Shown: positions 7,516-16,535 of the stretch, in pieces
How positions within the stretch are numbered: position 1 is the stretch's first letter
How the letters are laid out: every line of letters begins with the position of its first letter
Assembly: GCA_025141835.1 (NCBI GenBank)
Contig: CP081102.1
Location: 806,001-870,000, forward strand
DNA: 64,000 bases
Reading direction: 5' to 3'
Source: Rhodobacteraceae bacterium M385
Lineage (GTDB): Bacteria > Pseudomonadota > Alphaproteobacteria > Rhodobacterales > Rhodobacteraceae
Made by a program: the position numbers and the translations under genes
Notes under the pieces: generated by a model
The model's database searches: none
The model's input: the letters and a program-made list of their open reading frames with translations, nothing else
Told to the model about the DNA's origin: nothing

Positions 7516-9950
7516 TGGCGCGCCCTTGTGACGGCAGCAAGCACAGCTTCAGCGGTGGCAGGAGCCTGAAGGTCGGGGAAGGCGGGCCCGGCCGCGGCAC
7601 AGGCGTTGGACAGGGCAGAAAATACGCTGATTCCAAGCATGAACGGCGGCTCTCCCACCGCCTTGGAACGGTAGATCGTGTCCTCGCGATTTGGCGCATC
7701 ATAAAGCGCAACATTGAAGATATCAGGCGCGTCCGAGGCGCAGGGGATTTTGTAGGTGGACGGTGCATGGGTCTTGAGCGCGCCCTTGGTATCCCACACC
7801 AACTCCTCAGTGGTGAGCCAGCCAGCGCCTTGGACGAAGCCGCCCTCGATTTGGCCAATATCAAGCGCAGGGTTCAGGGAAGCACCCGCATCGTGAAGGA
7901 TATCGGTGCGAAGAATGCGATTTTCGCCGGTCAATGTGTCGATCACAACCTCGGAACAGGCCGCCCCATAGGCGAAATATAGGAACGGACGGCCTTGGCC
8001 GGCGATCCGGTCCCACGCGATCTTGGGCGTTTTGTAGTAGCCCGTAGCTGAGAGAGAAACACGCCTTATGTAGGCGAGCTGCACGGCCTCTGCGAAGGTG
8101 AGGGCGGCTTGGGGCGAAGACACATATCCGTCAGCGAAAACAACGTCCTCAGGCTGCGCCTGAAGATCACCCGCCACCGCCTCTGCGATCCGTAACCGGA
8201 TCTTATCGCAGGCGGCCTTCACTGCCATCCCATTCAGGTCTGTGCCCGAAGACGCCGCTGTGGCCGAGGTGTTGGGCACTTTGCCCGTATCTGTCGCGGT
8301 GATCTTCACCTGCCCTACAGGGACCCCGAACCGGCTGGCCGCAACCTGTGCCACCTTCTGGAACAGGCCTTGCCCCATCTCCGTGCCGCCATGGTTCATG
8401 TGAATGGAGCCATCCTGATAGACATGCACCAACGCCCCGGCCTGATTAAGATGTGTCAGCGTGAAGGAAATCCCAAACTTCACCGGCGTCAGCGCAATGC
8501 CGCGCTTTAGCACCGGTTCTTTCCGGTTCCACTGGGCCACGGCTTTCACTCGCTCTGCGTAATCGCATGCCTCCACCAGCTGCTCGGTCATGGCGTGGAG
8601 CACGAAATCCTCCACCGCCATCCCGTAGGGCGTGGTATTCTCAACCTCTCCCCCCTGAACCGGCGAATGCGCACCGCCAAATCTCTTGGCGCCCCCGCCC
8701 CCCGAGACCTGCACAGCACCACGGCCCTTTAGATCCGCTGTGGCCAGCCGCTCCCCTTTCATCTTGGCTGAAAAACTCCCCCCGGAGGGTCCGGCATCAG
8801 TAACTTGCGCCTCCCGGTAGAAGTTCTTCCGCCGCAACTCCAACGGGTCCAATCCCAATTTCTGGGCTGCGTGATCCATCACGCGCTCCATTCCCACCAT
8901 ACCCTGAGGCCCGCCAAACCCCCGAAACGCGGTGGCCGATTGCGTGTTAGTTTTCCATCGATGAGAGGTGATCCGCGTCGCCGGCAACAAATAGGCGTTG
9001 TCAGCATGTAGCATGGCCCGGTCAGCCACGGGCAAGGAAAGATCCATCGCCCACCCGCACCGGATATGCTGTGTGAAATCGACCCCAAGCAGGTGGCCGT
9101 CCTTGTCGAACCCGGCGCGGTATTCCACCCGCGCGTCGTGGCGCTTGCCGGTGACGATAAAATCGTCATCCCGGTCATAGCGCATCTTGCAAGGTCGACC
9201 GGTGCGGGCCGCCATAATCGCGCAAGCAATGGCCAAATGGTTGCCTTGGCTTTCTTTCCCGCCAAAGCCGCCGCCCATCCGGCGCACTTCCACACGCACA
9301 GAGTGCATTGGCAGGCCAAGCGCGTCAGCCACCTTATGCTGAATTTCGGTTGGGTGCTGTGACGACGAATGGATGACCATGTCGCCGCCTTCCTGCGGCA
9401 GGGCGAGAGCAGATTGACCTTCCAGATAGAAGTGCTCTTGCCCGCCGATATCAAGCGCGCCTTCCACAAGATGGGTTGCACCACTCAGGGCTGCATCCAC
9501 ATCGCCCTTGGCATAAACTCTGGGCCCTTCTTCAAATCGACTATCGGCGGCTTGGGCCTCTTCGATGGTCAAAAGCGGGTCGTCCTCTTGTACGGTCACA
9601 TCTGCCAAAACTGCCGCCCGCCGTGCTGCAAGATGCGAGGACGCGGCCACCACAAATAGCGGTTGGCCCGCGTAATGAATGGCGCCGTCGGACAATAGCG
9701 GCTCGTCATGGTTGGACGGAGAGCAATCGGGTATTTCAGCCAGATCGGTCCCCGCCAAGGCGGCGAAGACGCCTGCGGATGAGCGGACTGCGGATAGGTC
9801 CATTGCCGTGATGTGGCCCTTGGCGATGGTGGAAAGGCCGAAGGCCAGATGCAGGCAATCTGCCGGAACCGGGATATCATCCACATAGCGGGCCGCGCCC
9901 GTGACATGGAGGCGTGCGGCGTCGTGGGGAAGGGACTTATGGACGCTCAT
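7512..9950 (-). CDS. xdhB: Xanthine dehydrogenase molybdopterin-binding subunit
   Basis: This 812-residue large subunit oxidises hypoxanthine to xanthine and xanthine to urate at a molybdenum cofactor. Visible motifs are HFYLEGQSALA, GGGFGGKESQ, TAFRGFGGPQGM and, near the C-terminus, AVGEPPFMLG with the catalytic glutamate at about residue 767. It is somewhat longer than the roughly 780 residues I recall for the family. The extra length lies between KNFYRE and NTTPYGM, where about 50 residues rich in G, S, K and A are encoded by GC-rich repeat DNA (8640-8813). It overlaps xdhA and xdhC by ATGA. If the insert sits on a surface loop the enzyme should remain active. Confidence 0.95.
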   Translation of the reverse strand: MSVHKSLPHDAARLHVTGAARYVDDIPVPADCLHLAFGLSTIAKGHITAMDLSAVRSSAGVFAALAGTDLAEIPDCSPSNHDEPLLSDGAIHYAGQPLFVVAASSHLAARRAAVLADVTVQEDDPLLTIEEAQAADSRFEEGPRVYAKGDVDAALSGATHLVEGALDIGGQEHFYLEGQSALALPQEGGDMVIHSSSQHPTEIQHKVADALGLPMHSVRVEVRRMGGGFGGKESQGNHLAIACAIMAARTGRPCKMRYDRDDDFIVTGKRHDARVEYRAGFDKDGHLLGVDFTQHIRCGWAMDLSLPVADRAMLHADNAYLLPATRITSHRWKTNTQSATAFRGFGGPQGMVGMERVMDHAAQKLGLDPLELRRKNFYREAQVTDAGPSGGSFSAKMKGERLATADLKGRGAVQVSGGGGAKRFGGAHSPVQGGEVENTTPYGMAVEDFVLHAMTEQLVEACDYAERVKAVAQWNRKEPVLKRGIALTPVKFGISFTLTHLNQAGALVHVYQDGSIHMNHGGTEMGQGLFQKVAQVAASRFGVPVGQVKITATDTGKVPNTSATAASSGTDLNGMAVKAACDKIRLRIAEAVAGDLQAQPEDVVFADGYVSSPQAALTFAEAVQLAYIRRVSLSATGYYKTPKIAWDRIAGQGRPFLYFAYGAACSEVVIDTLTGENRILRTDILHDAGASLNPALDIGQIEGGFVQGAGWLTTEELVWDTKGALKTHAPSTYKIPCASDAPDIFNVALYDAPNREDTIYRSKAVGEPPFMLGISVFSALSNACAAAGPAFPDLQAPATAEAVLAAVTRARQ
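8640..8813. repeat. GC-rich repeat insertion translated in frame within xdhB
   Basis: About 170 bases between two conserved stretches of xdhB encode a low-complexity segment absent from the family as I know it. At 8757-8793 it contains TTCATCTTGGCTGAAAAACT followed by a CCCCCCGGAGGG palindrome. The same core occurs in intergenic DNA at 916-938 and inside nrdJ at 25625-25690. In xdhB it is read on the opposite strand relative to the gene compared with nrdJ, and no stop codon results. Confidence 0.65.
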
Positions 9951-11395
9951 GGCCGTACCTCCAACACGCTGACGTTTCGGCCGGACATTTCCGCCATGTA
10001 GCGCAACAGCATATTTTGCGCCGATTTCATGCGGTAGTCGGAAGTGGCCCGCATATCGGTCAGTGGCGCAAAATCCTCTGTGAACGCCCCGAGCGCTGCC
10101 AAGGCGGTCTCTTCGGTTGCAGTCCGGCCAAGCAACGCCTGTTCCACGGCTGTCGCCCGCTTTGGTGTGCCCGCCATCCCTCCAAAGGCGATCCGGGCCG
10201 CGGTGATCGTGCCATCCGTGACCGTTAGGTTGAATGCACCGCAGACGGCGGAAATGTCTTGGTCAAAGCGCTTGGACAATTTGTAGACACGCAAAGTGTC
10301 AGGTTGCACGGGAATGGAAACTGCCTCCACAAACTCGCCAGCAGCCCGGTCCTGTTTGCCGTAGTCGATAAAGAAATCCTCCAACGGCAGGTCGCGCCGC
10401 ATATCGCCCCGGCGCAGGTGCAGGGTCGCGCCAAGGGCGATCAACGCGGGGGGGCTGTCACCGATGGGCGAGCCGTTGGCGATGTTGCCGCCGATCGTGG
10501 CGGCATTGCGCACTTGAACCGAGCCATAACGCCGGAGCATTTCGGCAAAACTTTCGTGGCGAGCTCTCATGGCGGCAAGCACGTCTGTCACGGATGTCAT
10601 GGCACCGAAGCGGATGGTGTTTGGGTCGGTCGTAATGCCCTTGAGGTCGGCGCATTGGTTGAGGAAGGCGATCTGGCCGAGGTCGCGGTGTTGTTTGGTC
10701 ACCCAGAGGCCCACATCCGTGGCCCCTGCGACAAGCGTGGCGTCGGGGTGATCGATGTACCATTGTGCGAGTTCATCGGATGACGTGGGCTGAAAGGGAG
10801 CCTTTGTTGGCCCCGCCGGGGCGGGGCGGGGGGACGCTGTCCCCCGTCCTGCGGACTCCCCCTGGGATATTTCAGGAACGAGGAATGGGGGGGAGGCGAG
10901 AGCCGAGGCGTCGGCGTTCAAGTGATCAGGGACCGGGGCGGAGGCGGCGGCCTGTGCGGCGCGGAGGATGGGCGCGTAGCCCGTGCAGCGGCAGAGGTTG
11001 CCTGCCAGTTGATCTTCGTGGTCCGTGGCGCCGTTTTTGTGAGCCGTGGCCATGGAGGTGATGAAGCCCGGCGTGCAGAAGCCGCATTGGCTGCCGTGAA
11101 GATCCACCATCGCTTGTTGCACAGGGTGCAGGGTTCCATCGGGCGCGGCGATGCCTTCGACGGTACGCACGGCGCGGCCTTCGAGTTGGGGTAGAAACAG
11201 GATGCAGGCGTTGAGCGCCCGGGACGTGCCGTCGGCCTCTGTCACCATAACAGTGCAGGCGCCGCAGTCGCCTTCGTTGCAGCCTTCTTTGGTGCCTGTC
11301 AGCCGCGCGTCTTCGCGCAGCCAATCTAGCAGTGTGCGGGTGGGGGAGGCCTCCACCACGCAGGGTTCTCCGTTTAAAAGGAACCGGGTCGTCAT
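9947..11395 (-). CDS. xdhA: Xanthine dehydrogenase small subunit (2Fe-2S and FAD domains)
   Basis: This 482-residue subunit passes electrons from the molybdenum site to NAD+. Residues 1-80 form a plant-type [2Fe-2S] domain (CNEGDCGACTV); residues 90-150 hold the second cluster (GSQCGFCTPGF and GNLCRCTGYAP). The FAD domain starts after residue 200 and contains VRNAATIGGNIANGSPIGD. A linker of about 50 residues (160-210), rich in P, A, S and G, is encoded by repeat-like DNA at 10797-10903. It is the first gene of the purine operon; a promoter should lie in 11396-11526, but I could not identify one. Only a weak ribosome site precedes the ATG. Confidence 0.95.
   Translation of the reverse strand: MTTRFLLNGEPCVVEASPTRTLLDWLREDARLTGTKEGCNEGDCGACTVMVTEADGTSRALNACILFLPQLEGRAVRTVEGIAAPDGTLHPVQQAMVDLHGSQCGFCTPGFITSMATAHKNGATDHEDQLAGNLCRCTGYAPILRAAQAAASAPVPDHLNADASALASPPFLVPEISQGESAGRGTASPRPAPAGPTKAPFQPTSSDELAQWYIDHPDATLVAGATDVGLWVTKQHRDLGQIAFLNQCADLKGITTDPNTIRFGAMTSVTDVLAAMRARHESFAEMLRRYGSVQVRNAATIGGNIANGSPIGDSPPALIALGATLHLRRGDMRRDLPLEDFFIDYGKQDRAAGEFVEAVSIPVQPDTLRVYKLSKRFDQDISAVCGAFNLTVTDGTITAARIAFGGMAGTPKRATAVEQALLGRTATEETALAALGAFTEDFAPLTDMRATSDYRMKSAQNMLLRYMAEMSGRNVSVLEVRP
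10797..10903. repeat. GC-rich repeat insertion in the xdhA linker
   Basis: The segment includes a perfect hairpin at 10829-10845 (GGGGGAC, loop GCT, GTCCCCC) and, on the minus strand, CGTTCCTGAAATATCCCAGG. It is translated in frame as the linker between the iron-sulfur and FAD domains. The sequence differs from the xdhB and nrdJ repeat core but has the same overall design: an A/T-containing lead followed by G/C-rich hairpins. Confidence 0.55.
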
Positions 11396-11468
11396 ATGGC
11401 AATGCCCGCCGCGTTACTTGGCCTGAGTTCAAGCCTTGGGAGGTCGTCCCGACCCTCGATGCGGCGTA

Positions 11469-11501
11469 GAGGGCGGGCCCGGTTTGGTCGTGACCGCCCT
11501 C
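11469..11501. terminator. Intergenic hairpin between ArsR/SRPBCC pair and xdhA
   Basis: GAGGGCGG and CCGCCCTC form a perfect 8-base-pair stem around a 17-base loop. It lies after the SRPBCC gene and before xdhA on the minus strand. No clear T-run follows, so it may be a terminator for the upstream pair or a structure in the xdhA leader. It separates the two units. Confidence 0.35.
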
Positions 11502-11526
11502 AGCAAACCCTGCGCGGGCGCAGAAT

Positions 11527-11973
11527 TCAAGCGTCGAGATGGGTGGAAAGGGCATTCAGTGCATTGGTCCAGCCTTGGGTAACCTCGGATAGGGCTTCTT
11601 CTCCGGCAAAACTGAAGACGGTGACGGTGAGCGACAGAGCGGTATTGGGGCCATCTTCCGCCAACTGGAAGTCGGCAAGGCTGGTGGCGAAGGCCGCGCC
11701 TTCGGCCTCTAGCGTTTCGGCATAGGTTACACGGTCTTGAGTGAGGATAACCCAATCGGTGAAGACGGTTACATAGGGCGTGCCAACTGGCCCTACGTTA
11801 GCGGTCTCGCGCACCCCTGGCGCGGCGGCGGGTTGGTCTTTGATCAGCAGAGCCATGTCAGGGCTGGGTGTACCCCAGATCGTGCGATCTTCAACGCTGG
11901 TGAGTGCGGCGATCACACGGGCCGGTGTCGCGGGCAGAGTGCGCGTGAAGGTGAGGGTCTTGGTTTCGGTCAT
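11527..11973 (-). CDS. SRPBCC/AHSA1-like small-ligand-binding domain protein
   Basis: This 148-residue protein fits the START/SRPBCC fold as a stand-alone domain (MTETKTLTFTRTLPATPARV at the start, VYAETLEAEG-type strands in the middle, and a C-terminal helix EEALSEVTQGWTNALNALSTHL). Such proteins bind hydrophobic ligands; the ligand here is unknown. The ATG at 11973 overlaps the stop of the upstream ArsR gene (ATGA), so the two are coupled. ArsR plus AHSA1-domain pairs are a recurrent bacterial arrangement in which the regulator probably controls its partner. Confidence 0.85.
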   Translation of the reverse strand: MTETKTLTFTRTLPATPARVIAALTSVEDRTIWGTPSPDMALLIKDQPAAAPGVRETANVGPVGTPYVTVFTDWVILTQDRVTYAETLEAEGAAFATSLADFQLAEDGPNTALSLTVTVFSFAGEEALSEVTQGWTNALNALSTHLDA

Positions 11974-12290
11974 GGGGTATCCTTGCTGAGAAATGCATCG
12001 AGGCGGTCTAGCTTCCCCTCCCAAACGGCGCGTTGTTGGTCGAGCCAGCTTTGCGCGGTTCGCAGGGCTTCGGGGTGCAGCGTGCAGATGCGCGTGCGCC
12101 CGACCTTACGAGAGGTCACAAGCCCCGCCCGTTCCAGCTGCGCGAGGTGCTTGAGGAAGCTGGGCAAAGCCATGTCGTGGGGTTGGGCCAGCGTCGAGAC
12201 AGGAGCCTCGCCGCTGCCCAATTGCGCGATAACCGCGCGGCGGGTGGGGTCGGAGAGGGCGGTGAAGAGGTGATCGAGATTGTTAGCCAT
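11970..12290 (-). CDS. ArsR-family winged-helix transcriptional regulator
   Basis: This 106-residue protein starts MANNLDHLFTALSDPTRRAV, the classic ArsR opening, followed by a helix-turn-helix (VSTLAQPHDMALPSFLKHLAQL), then GLVTSRKVGRTRICTLHPEAL, the wing. The metal-binding cysteines of ArsR/SmtB are not present, so it is not an obvious metal sensor. It is divergent from dnaE, with 115 bases between the starts, and overlaps the SRPBCC gene downstream. It probably regulates its own two-gene unit. Confidence 0.9.
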   Translation of the reverse strand: MANNLDHLFTALSDPTRRAVIAQLGSGEAPVSTLAQPHDMALPSFLKHLAQLERAGLVTSRKVGRTRICTLHPEALRTAQSWLDQQRAVWEGKLDRLDAFLSKDTP

Positions 12291-12405
12291 ATGGATAAGT
12301 AACAGCGCCGCGAGATAAAAGATAGCCCTTTGGCTAAGTAAATTATCCCCAAGATCCTGCGGCCTTGTGCTGGCGTGCTGCTGGGGGCTGCGATACCCTT
12401 GCGAT

Positions 12406-15400
12406 ATGTCAAAGCACCCAAAGTTCATTCACCTGCGCCTTCACACCGAATACTCGCTGCTGGAAGGCGCGATGAAGGTGAAGAAGATGCCGGGCATGGT
12501 GGCGGACGCGGGCATGCCTGCGGTGGCTGTGACCGACACGAACAACATGTTCTGTGCGCTCGAATTCTCGGAAATGGCGAAGAAGGCGGGCGTGCAGCCC
12601 ATCATCGGCATACAGATTGACGTGGAATACGAGGTTGCAGCGCCCGGAGAGAAGGCAAAAGCCCCCGCCGGGATGGTCTTGCTGGCGCAAAACCGGCTTG
12701 GGTATGAGAACCTGATGAAGCTGAATTCTGCCCTGTATCTGCGGGGCGATGGCACGCCCCCCCATGTGACGCTGTCGGAATTGGCGCAACACACGGACGG
12801 GTTGATCTGCCTGACGGGCGGGCCCGATGGCCCCCTAGGCCAACACCTGCGCGCGGCACAGATGCCGAAGGCCGAGGCGCTTTTGACAACCCTGTCCGCG
12901 ATTTACCCCGATCGCCTTTATGTGGAGCTGCAACGCCACCCCACCGAAGGCGGCTTGCCCGAGGCCGAAAAACTGACCGAGAGGGGTCACGTGGAACTGG
13001 CCTATGCCCATAATCTGCCACTGGTCGCCACCAACGACGTTTACTTCCCCAAGCCAGAAATCTTTGAGGCCCACGACGCGATGATGTGCATCGCTCAAGG
13101 GGCCTACGTTGACCAATCCGAGCCGCGCCGCCGCCTGACGCCGCAACATAGCTTCAAGTCGCCCGACGAAATGGCAGCCCTGTTTGCGGACTTGCCAGAG
13201 GCCTTGGAAAACACCGTGGAGATCGCGCGGCGCTGCGCCTTCCGGGCCGAAATGCACGACCCGATCCTGCCGAAATTTGCCGATGACGAGGTGTCCGAGC
13301 TGCGCCGCATGGCGAATGAGGGTTTGCAGGAACGCCTGCGCGTGATCCCCCATGCGACCAGCGTTGAAGAATACCAGAAGCGGCTCGATTTTGAGCTGGA
13401 GATCATCGAAGGCATGGGCTTCCCCGGTTACTTCCTGATCGTGGCCGACTTTATCCAGTGGTCCAAGGATAACTCGATTCCGGTCGGGCCGGGGCGGGGG
13501 TCGGGGGCGGGCAGCTTGGTGGCTTACGCGCTGACGATCACCGACCTTGATCCGTTGCGCTACAGCCTTCTGTTTGAACGCTTCCTAAACCCTGAACGTA
13601 TCTCGATGCCGGATTTCGACATCGACTTCTGTATGGATCGCCGGGAAGAGGTGATCCGCTATGTGCAGGAAAAATATGGCCGTGACCGGGTCGGGCAGAT
13701 CATCACCTTCGGTGCGCTGCTGTCCAAAGCCGCCGTGCGCGATGTGGGCCGGGTTTTGCAGATGCCGTTTGGGCAGGTGGACCGGCTGTCGAAGATGATC
13801 CCCGTGGAGGGCGTGAAGCCCGTCGGCATCGCGCAGGCCATCAAGGACGAGCCACGCTTTATCGAGGAAATGCGCGAGAGTGAGCAGGACAAGCGCGACG
13901 GTCGCGTGAACCCGACACGCCGCCTGATGGATTACGCCGAGAAGATTGAAGGATTGCTGCGCAACGCCTCTACCCACGCGGCTGGCGTGGTGATTGGGGA
14001 CCGTCCGCTTGACGAATTGGTGCCGCTGTATCGTGATCCGCGCTCGGACATGCCAGCGACGCAGTTCAACATGAAGTGGGTGGAACCGGCCGGTCTGGTG
14101 AAGTTCGACTTTCTGGGCCTGAAAACCCTGACAGTAATCCAGAACGCGATTGATCTGATCCATGCCTCGGGCCGGCAGTTGCATGAAGGGCCCGATGGTA
14201 CCCGGCTCTACGAGCCGCCAGAGGGGGCCGAGAACCAGATCAACGCCATTCCGTTGGATGATAAGGCCTCGTACGAGCTCTATGCTTCGGCAAAGACGGT
14301 GGCGGTGTTTCAGGTGGAATCCAGTGGCATGATGGATGCGCTGCGGCGCATGAAACCGGACTGTATCGAGGACATCATCGCCCTTGTGGCGCTCTATCGC
14401 CCCGGCCCGATGGAGAACATTCCCAAGTTCTGTGAGGTCAAGAACGGCACCAGCGAACGCGACCGTTTGCACCCCACCGTGGACCATCTGCTGGATGAGA
14501 CCCAAGGCATCATCGTTTACCAAGAACAAGTGATGCAGATCGCGCAGGAAATGGCGGGATACTCGCTTGGCGGCGCGGACATGTTGCGCCGCGCGATGGG
14601 TAAGAAAATTCAGGAAGCGATGGACGCAGAACGTCCCAAATTCCTGAAAGGTGCGGCTGAAAACGGCGTGGACGAGGCCAAGGCGCTAGAAACATGGGCA
14701 CTTCTGGACAAGTTCGCCAACTACGGCTTCAACAAGTCCCACGCGGCGGCTTATGCGGTTGTGTCGTACCAAACGGCGTGGCTAAAGGCGAACCATCCGG
14801 TCGAATTCATGGCCGCCGTGATGAACTGCGATATCCATCTGACCGACAAACTGGCTGTCTATAAGCAAGAGGTTGACCGGATGGAGATTGAGACTCTCCC
14901 CCCCTGCGTTAACCGTTCTGCGGCGACGTTTACAGTGATCGACGGGAAGATCCACTATGCCCTCGGCGCGTTGAAAAACGTGGGCGTTGAAGCGATGAAA
15001 ATGATCGTGGAGGGGCGCACGACAGAGCAAGGTGTGAAGCCTTATGCGACGCTCTTTGACCTCGCGCGGCGGGTGGATTTGAAACGTGTTGGCAAGCGCT
15101 CCCTTGAAATGCTGGCGCGGGCGGGTGCGTTTGATGAGCTGGACCGCAACCGCCGCCGCATTCTTGATAGCCTCGATGGGCTGACCGCGTACTCTGCTGC
15201 GATCCATGATCAGGCAGCGTCCAATCAGGTGTCATTGTTTGGCGATGCGGGCGAAGATCTGCCCGAACCGCGCCTGTCCTCTGCCCCTGATTGGCTCCCG
15301 AATGAGCGTCTCGCAGAAGAGCATAAGGCCGTGGGTTTCTACTTCTCGGGCCACCCTTTGGACGATTACATGCCCGCCCTGAAAAGGCGCAAGGTGATGA

Positions 15401-15939
15401 CTCTGGCCGAGGTCGAGGCCCGCGTACAGCAGGGGCCCTTCGTGGCGAAGATGGCGGGTTCGGTCAGTGTGAAGCAGGAGCGCAAAAGCCAGAAGGGCAA
15501 CCGCTTTGCATTCGTCTCGCTTAGCGACCCCACGGGGCTTTACGAGATCACCATCTTCTCGGACACGCTGGAAGCCTCTCGTGAGTATCTGGAGACAGGC
15601 AACAACGTCATCATCCAGGCCGAAGCGACGTTAGAGGCGGATCAGTTGAAGCTTCTGGGCCGCTCTGTCCAACCCGTCGATAACGCGATTGCCGGAGAGG
15701 CTAACGGCCTGCGCGTCTTCATCGAAGATGAAGTCGGGATCGTATCCGTTGAGTCGCTGCTAGAGCGCACGTCGGACGAGGGGGCGAAGGCTTCAAAGGG
15801 GCCAATACACCTGTGCTTGATGGCGCCGGACCTGCCCGGAGAGGTGGAGGTGATCTTGGGCGATAACTTCCCGGTCTCGCCTCAGATTAAAGGCGCGTTG
15901 CGGTCACTGGAGGGCGTGGTGATGGTGGAGGAGGTTTAG
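12406..15939 (+). CDS. dnaE: DNA polymerase III alpha subunit
   Basis: This 1,177-residue replicative polymerase has a PHP domain at the N-terminus (FIHLRLHTEYSLLEGAMKV), then the polymerase palm with GPGRGSGAGSLVAYAL and PDFDIDFC at residues 402-409, whose aspartates (403, 405, 407) match the catalytic acidic residues of DnaE. Later come the fingers (YQEQVMQIAQEMAGYSLGGADMLRRAMGKK), tandem HhH region and an OB-fold near residues 1010-1090. Length is normal for DnaE1. The ATG at 12406 is chosen because MSKHPKFIHLRLHTEYS matches the family start; an upstream in-frame ATG at 12367 adds an unrelated stretch. It stands alone rather than in an operon. Confidence 0.97.
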   Translation: MSKHPKFIHLRLHTEYSLLEGAMKVKKMPGMVADAGMPAVAVTDTNNMFCALEFSEMAKKAGVQPIIGIQIDVEYEVAAPGEKAKAPAGMVLLAQNRLGYENLMKLNSALYLRGDGTPPHVTLSELAQHTDGLICLTGGPDGPLGQHLRAAQMPKAEALLTTLSAIYPDRLYVELQRHPTEGGLPEAEKLTERGHVELAYAHNLPLVATNDVYFPKPEIFEAHDAMMCIAQGAYVDQSEPRRRLTPQHSFKSPDEMAALFADLPEALENTVEIARRCAFRAEMHDPILPKFADDEVSELRRMANEGLQERLRVIPHATSVEEYQKRLDFELEIIEGMGFPGYFLIVADFIQWSKDNSIPVGPGRGSGAGSLVAYALTITDLDPLRYSLLFERFLNPERISMPDFDIDFCMDRREEVIRYVQEKYGRDRVGQIITFGALLSKAAVRDVGRVLQMPFGQVDRLSKMIPVEGVKPVGIAQAIKDEPRFIEEMRESEQDKRDGRVNPTRRLMDYAEKIEGLLRNASTHAAGVVIGDRPLDELVPLYRDPRSDMPATQFNMKWVEPAGLVKFDFLGLKTLTVIQNAIDLIHASGRQLHEGPDGTRLYEPPEGAENQINAIPLDDKASYELYASAKTVAVFQVESSGMMDALRRMKPDCIEDIIALVALYRPGPMENIPKFCEVKNGTSERDRLHPTVDHLLDETQGIIVYQEQVMQIAQEMAGYSLGGADMLRRAMGKKIQEAMDAERPKFLKGAAENGVDEAKALETWALLDKFANYGFNKSHAAAYAVVSYQTAWLKANHPVEFMAAVMNCDIHLTDKLAVYKQEVDRMEIETLPPCVNRSAATFTVIDGKIHYALGALKNVGVEAMKMIVEGRTTEQGVKPYATLFDLARRVDLKRVGKRSLEMLARAGAFDELDRNRRRILDSLDGLTAYSAAIHDQAASNQVSLFGDAGEDLPEPRLSSAPDWLPNERLAEEHKAVGFYFSGHPLDDYMPALKRRKVMTLAEVEARVQQGPFVAKMAGSVSVKQERKSQKGNRFAFVSLSDPTGLYEITIFSDTLEASREYLETGNNVIIQAEATLEADQLKLLGRSVQPVDNAIAGEANGLRVFIEDEVGIVSVESLLERTSDEGAKASKGPIHLCLMAPDLPGEVEVILGDNFPVSPQIKGALRSLEGVVMVEEV

Positions 15940-16444
15940 TGCGAGCGCGGTTTGATGCCTTCAGCATGTCACGGACCTCGATGGCGTCCAGCAAGGTGCA
16001 ATTGGCTTCAAACAGGACTCGGTCGATTTCGTCCTGATCGACACTTTCTTCGGCAGAAAAATAGCGTTTAGAACTTCCTCTGCCCTGCGAAAAATAGTGG
16101 CTAACTTTCAAAGAATTATTGTCCTGAGATGAATAAAACGCACCATGGGCGGCTGCGTTACGATTGAGTAAGCCGTCCCGGACAGCGGCATTAAGAAGCC
16201 AAATGCGCAGTCCGATCTTCGCGTCCACCTTTGCGGATGCTTGTTGCAAGCGTTTTGTTAGTGCCGATGTTGAAAGTTTCCAATCAACGAACTCGGTCTT
16301 CACAAGTTCAGCGTCGGTGTCTTCGCCATTTGCTTCCAACGCAATCTGCCAAATGGCGAGTTCAATATGTGCGCAGGTTTGGAGGTAAATCCCAAGTTTT
16401 AGAAGGAACTCGCTAGGTACAAGCCGTTCTACACAATAGTGCAT
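15887..16444 (-). CDS. Hypothetical protein, convergent with and overlapping dnaE
   Basis: This 185-residue soluble protein begins MHYCVERLVPSEFLLKLGI, is mainly helical in the first 150 residues, and ends in a proline/arginine-rich tail (KPPPPSPRPPVTATRL). I recognise no domain. Its last 53 bases overlap the 3' end of dnaE on the other strand, so the proline-rich tail is antisense to dnaE coding sequence. The A/T content is higher than that of its neighbours, a mild sign of acquisition. An alternative start lies at 16480. The frame looks real because the helical body is not shadowed by another gene. Confidence 0.6.
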   Translation of the reverse strand: MHYCVERLVPSEFLLKLGIYLQTCAHIELAIWQIALEANGEDTDAELVKTEFVDWKLSTSALTKRLQQASAKVDAKIGLRIWLLNAAVRDGLLNRNAAAHGAFYSSQDNNSLKVSHYFSQGRGSSKRYFSAEESVDQDEIDRVLFEANCTLLDAIEVRDMLKASNRARTKPPPPSPRPPVTATRL

Positions 16445-16486
16445 TGTCGCCCTCTGAATTACCCGAATGACAACCAGCATGCCCCA

Positions 16487-16517
16487 CAAAAAAGGCCCCG
16501 GCAATGCCGAGGCCTTC
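16487..16517 (-). terminator. Rho-independent terminator of the small secreted protein gene
   Basis: On the minus strand GGCCTCGGC, loop ATT, GCCGGGGCC is followed by TTTTTTG. It lies 19 bases beyond the stop of the gene at 16536-16964. Confidence 0.85.
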
Positions 16518-16535
16518 ATGCTCATTTGCGTTAAC

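Noticed and set aside
11396..11526. Possible purine or xanthine riboswitch before xdhA
   Set aside because: The region is short and GC-rich with one simple hairpin at 11469-11501; I could not match a known aptamer fold by eye.
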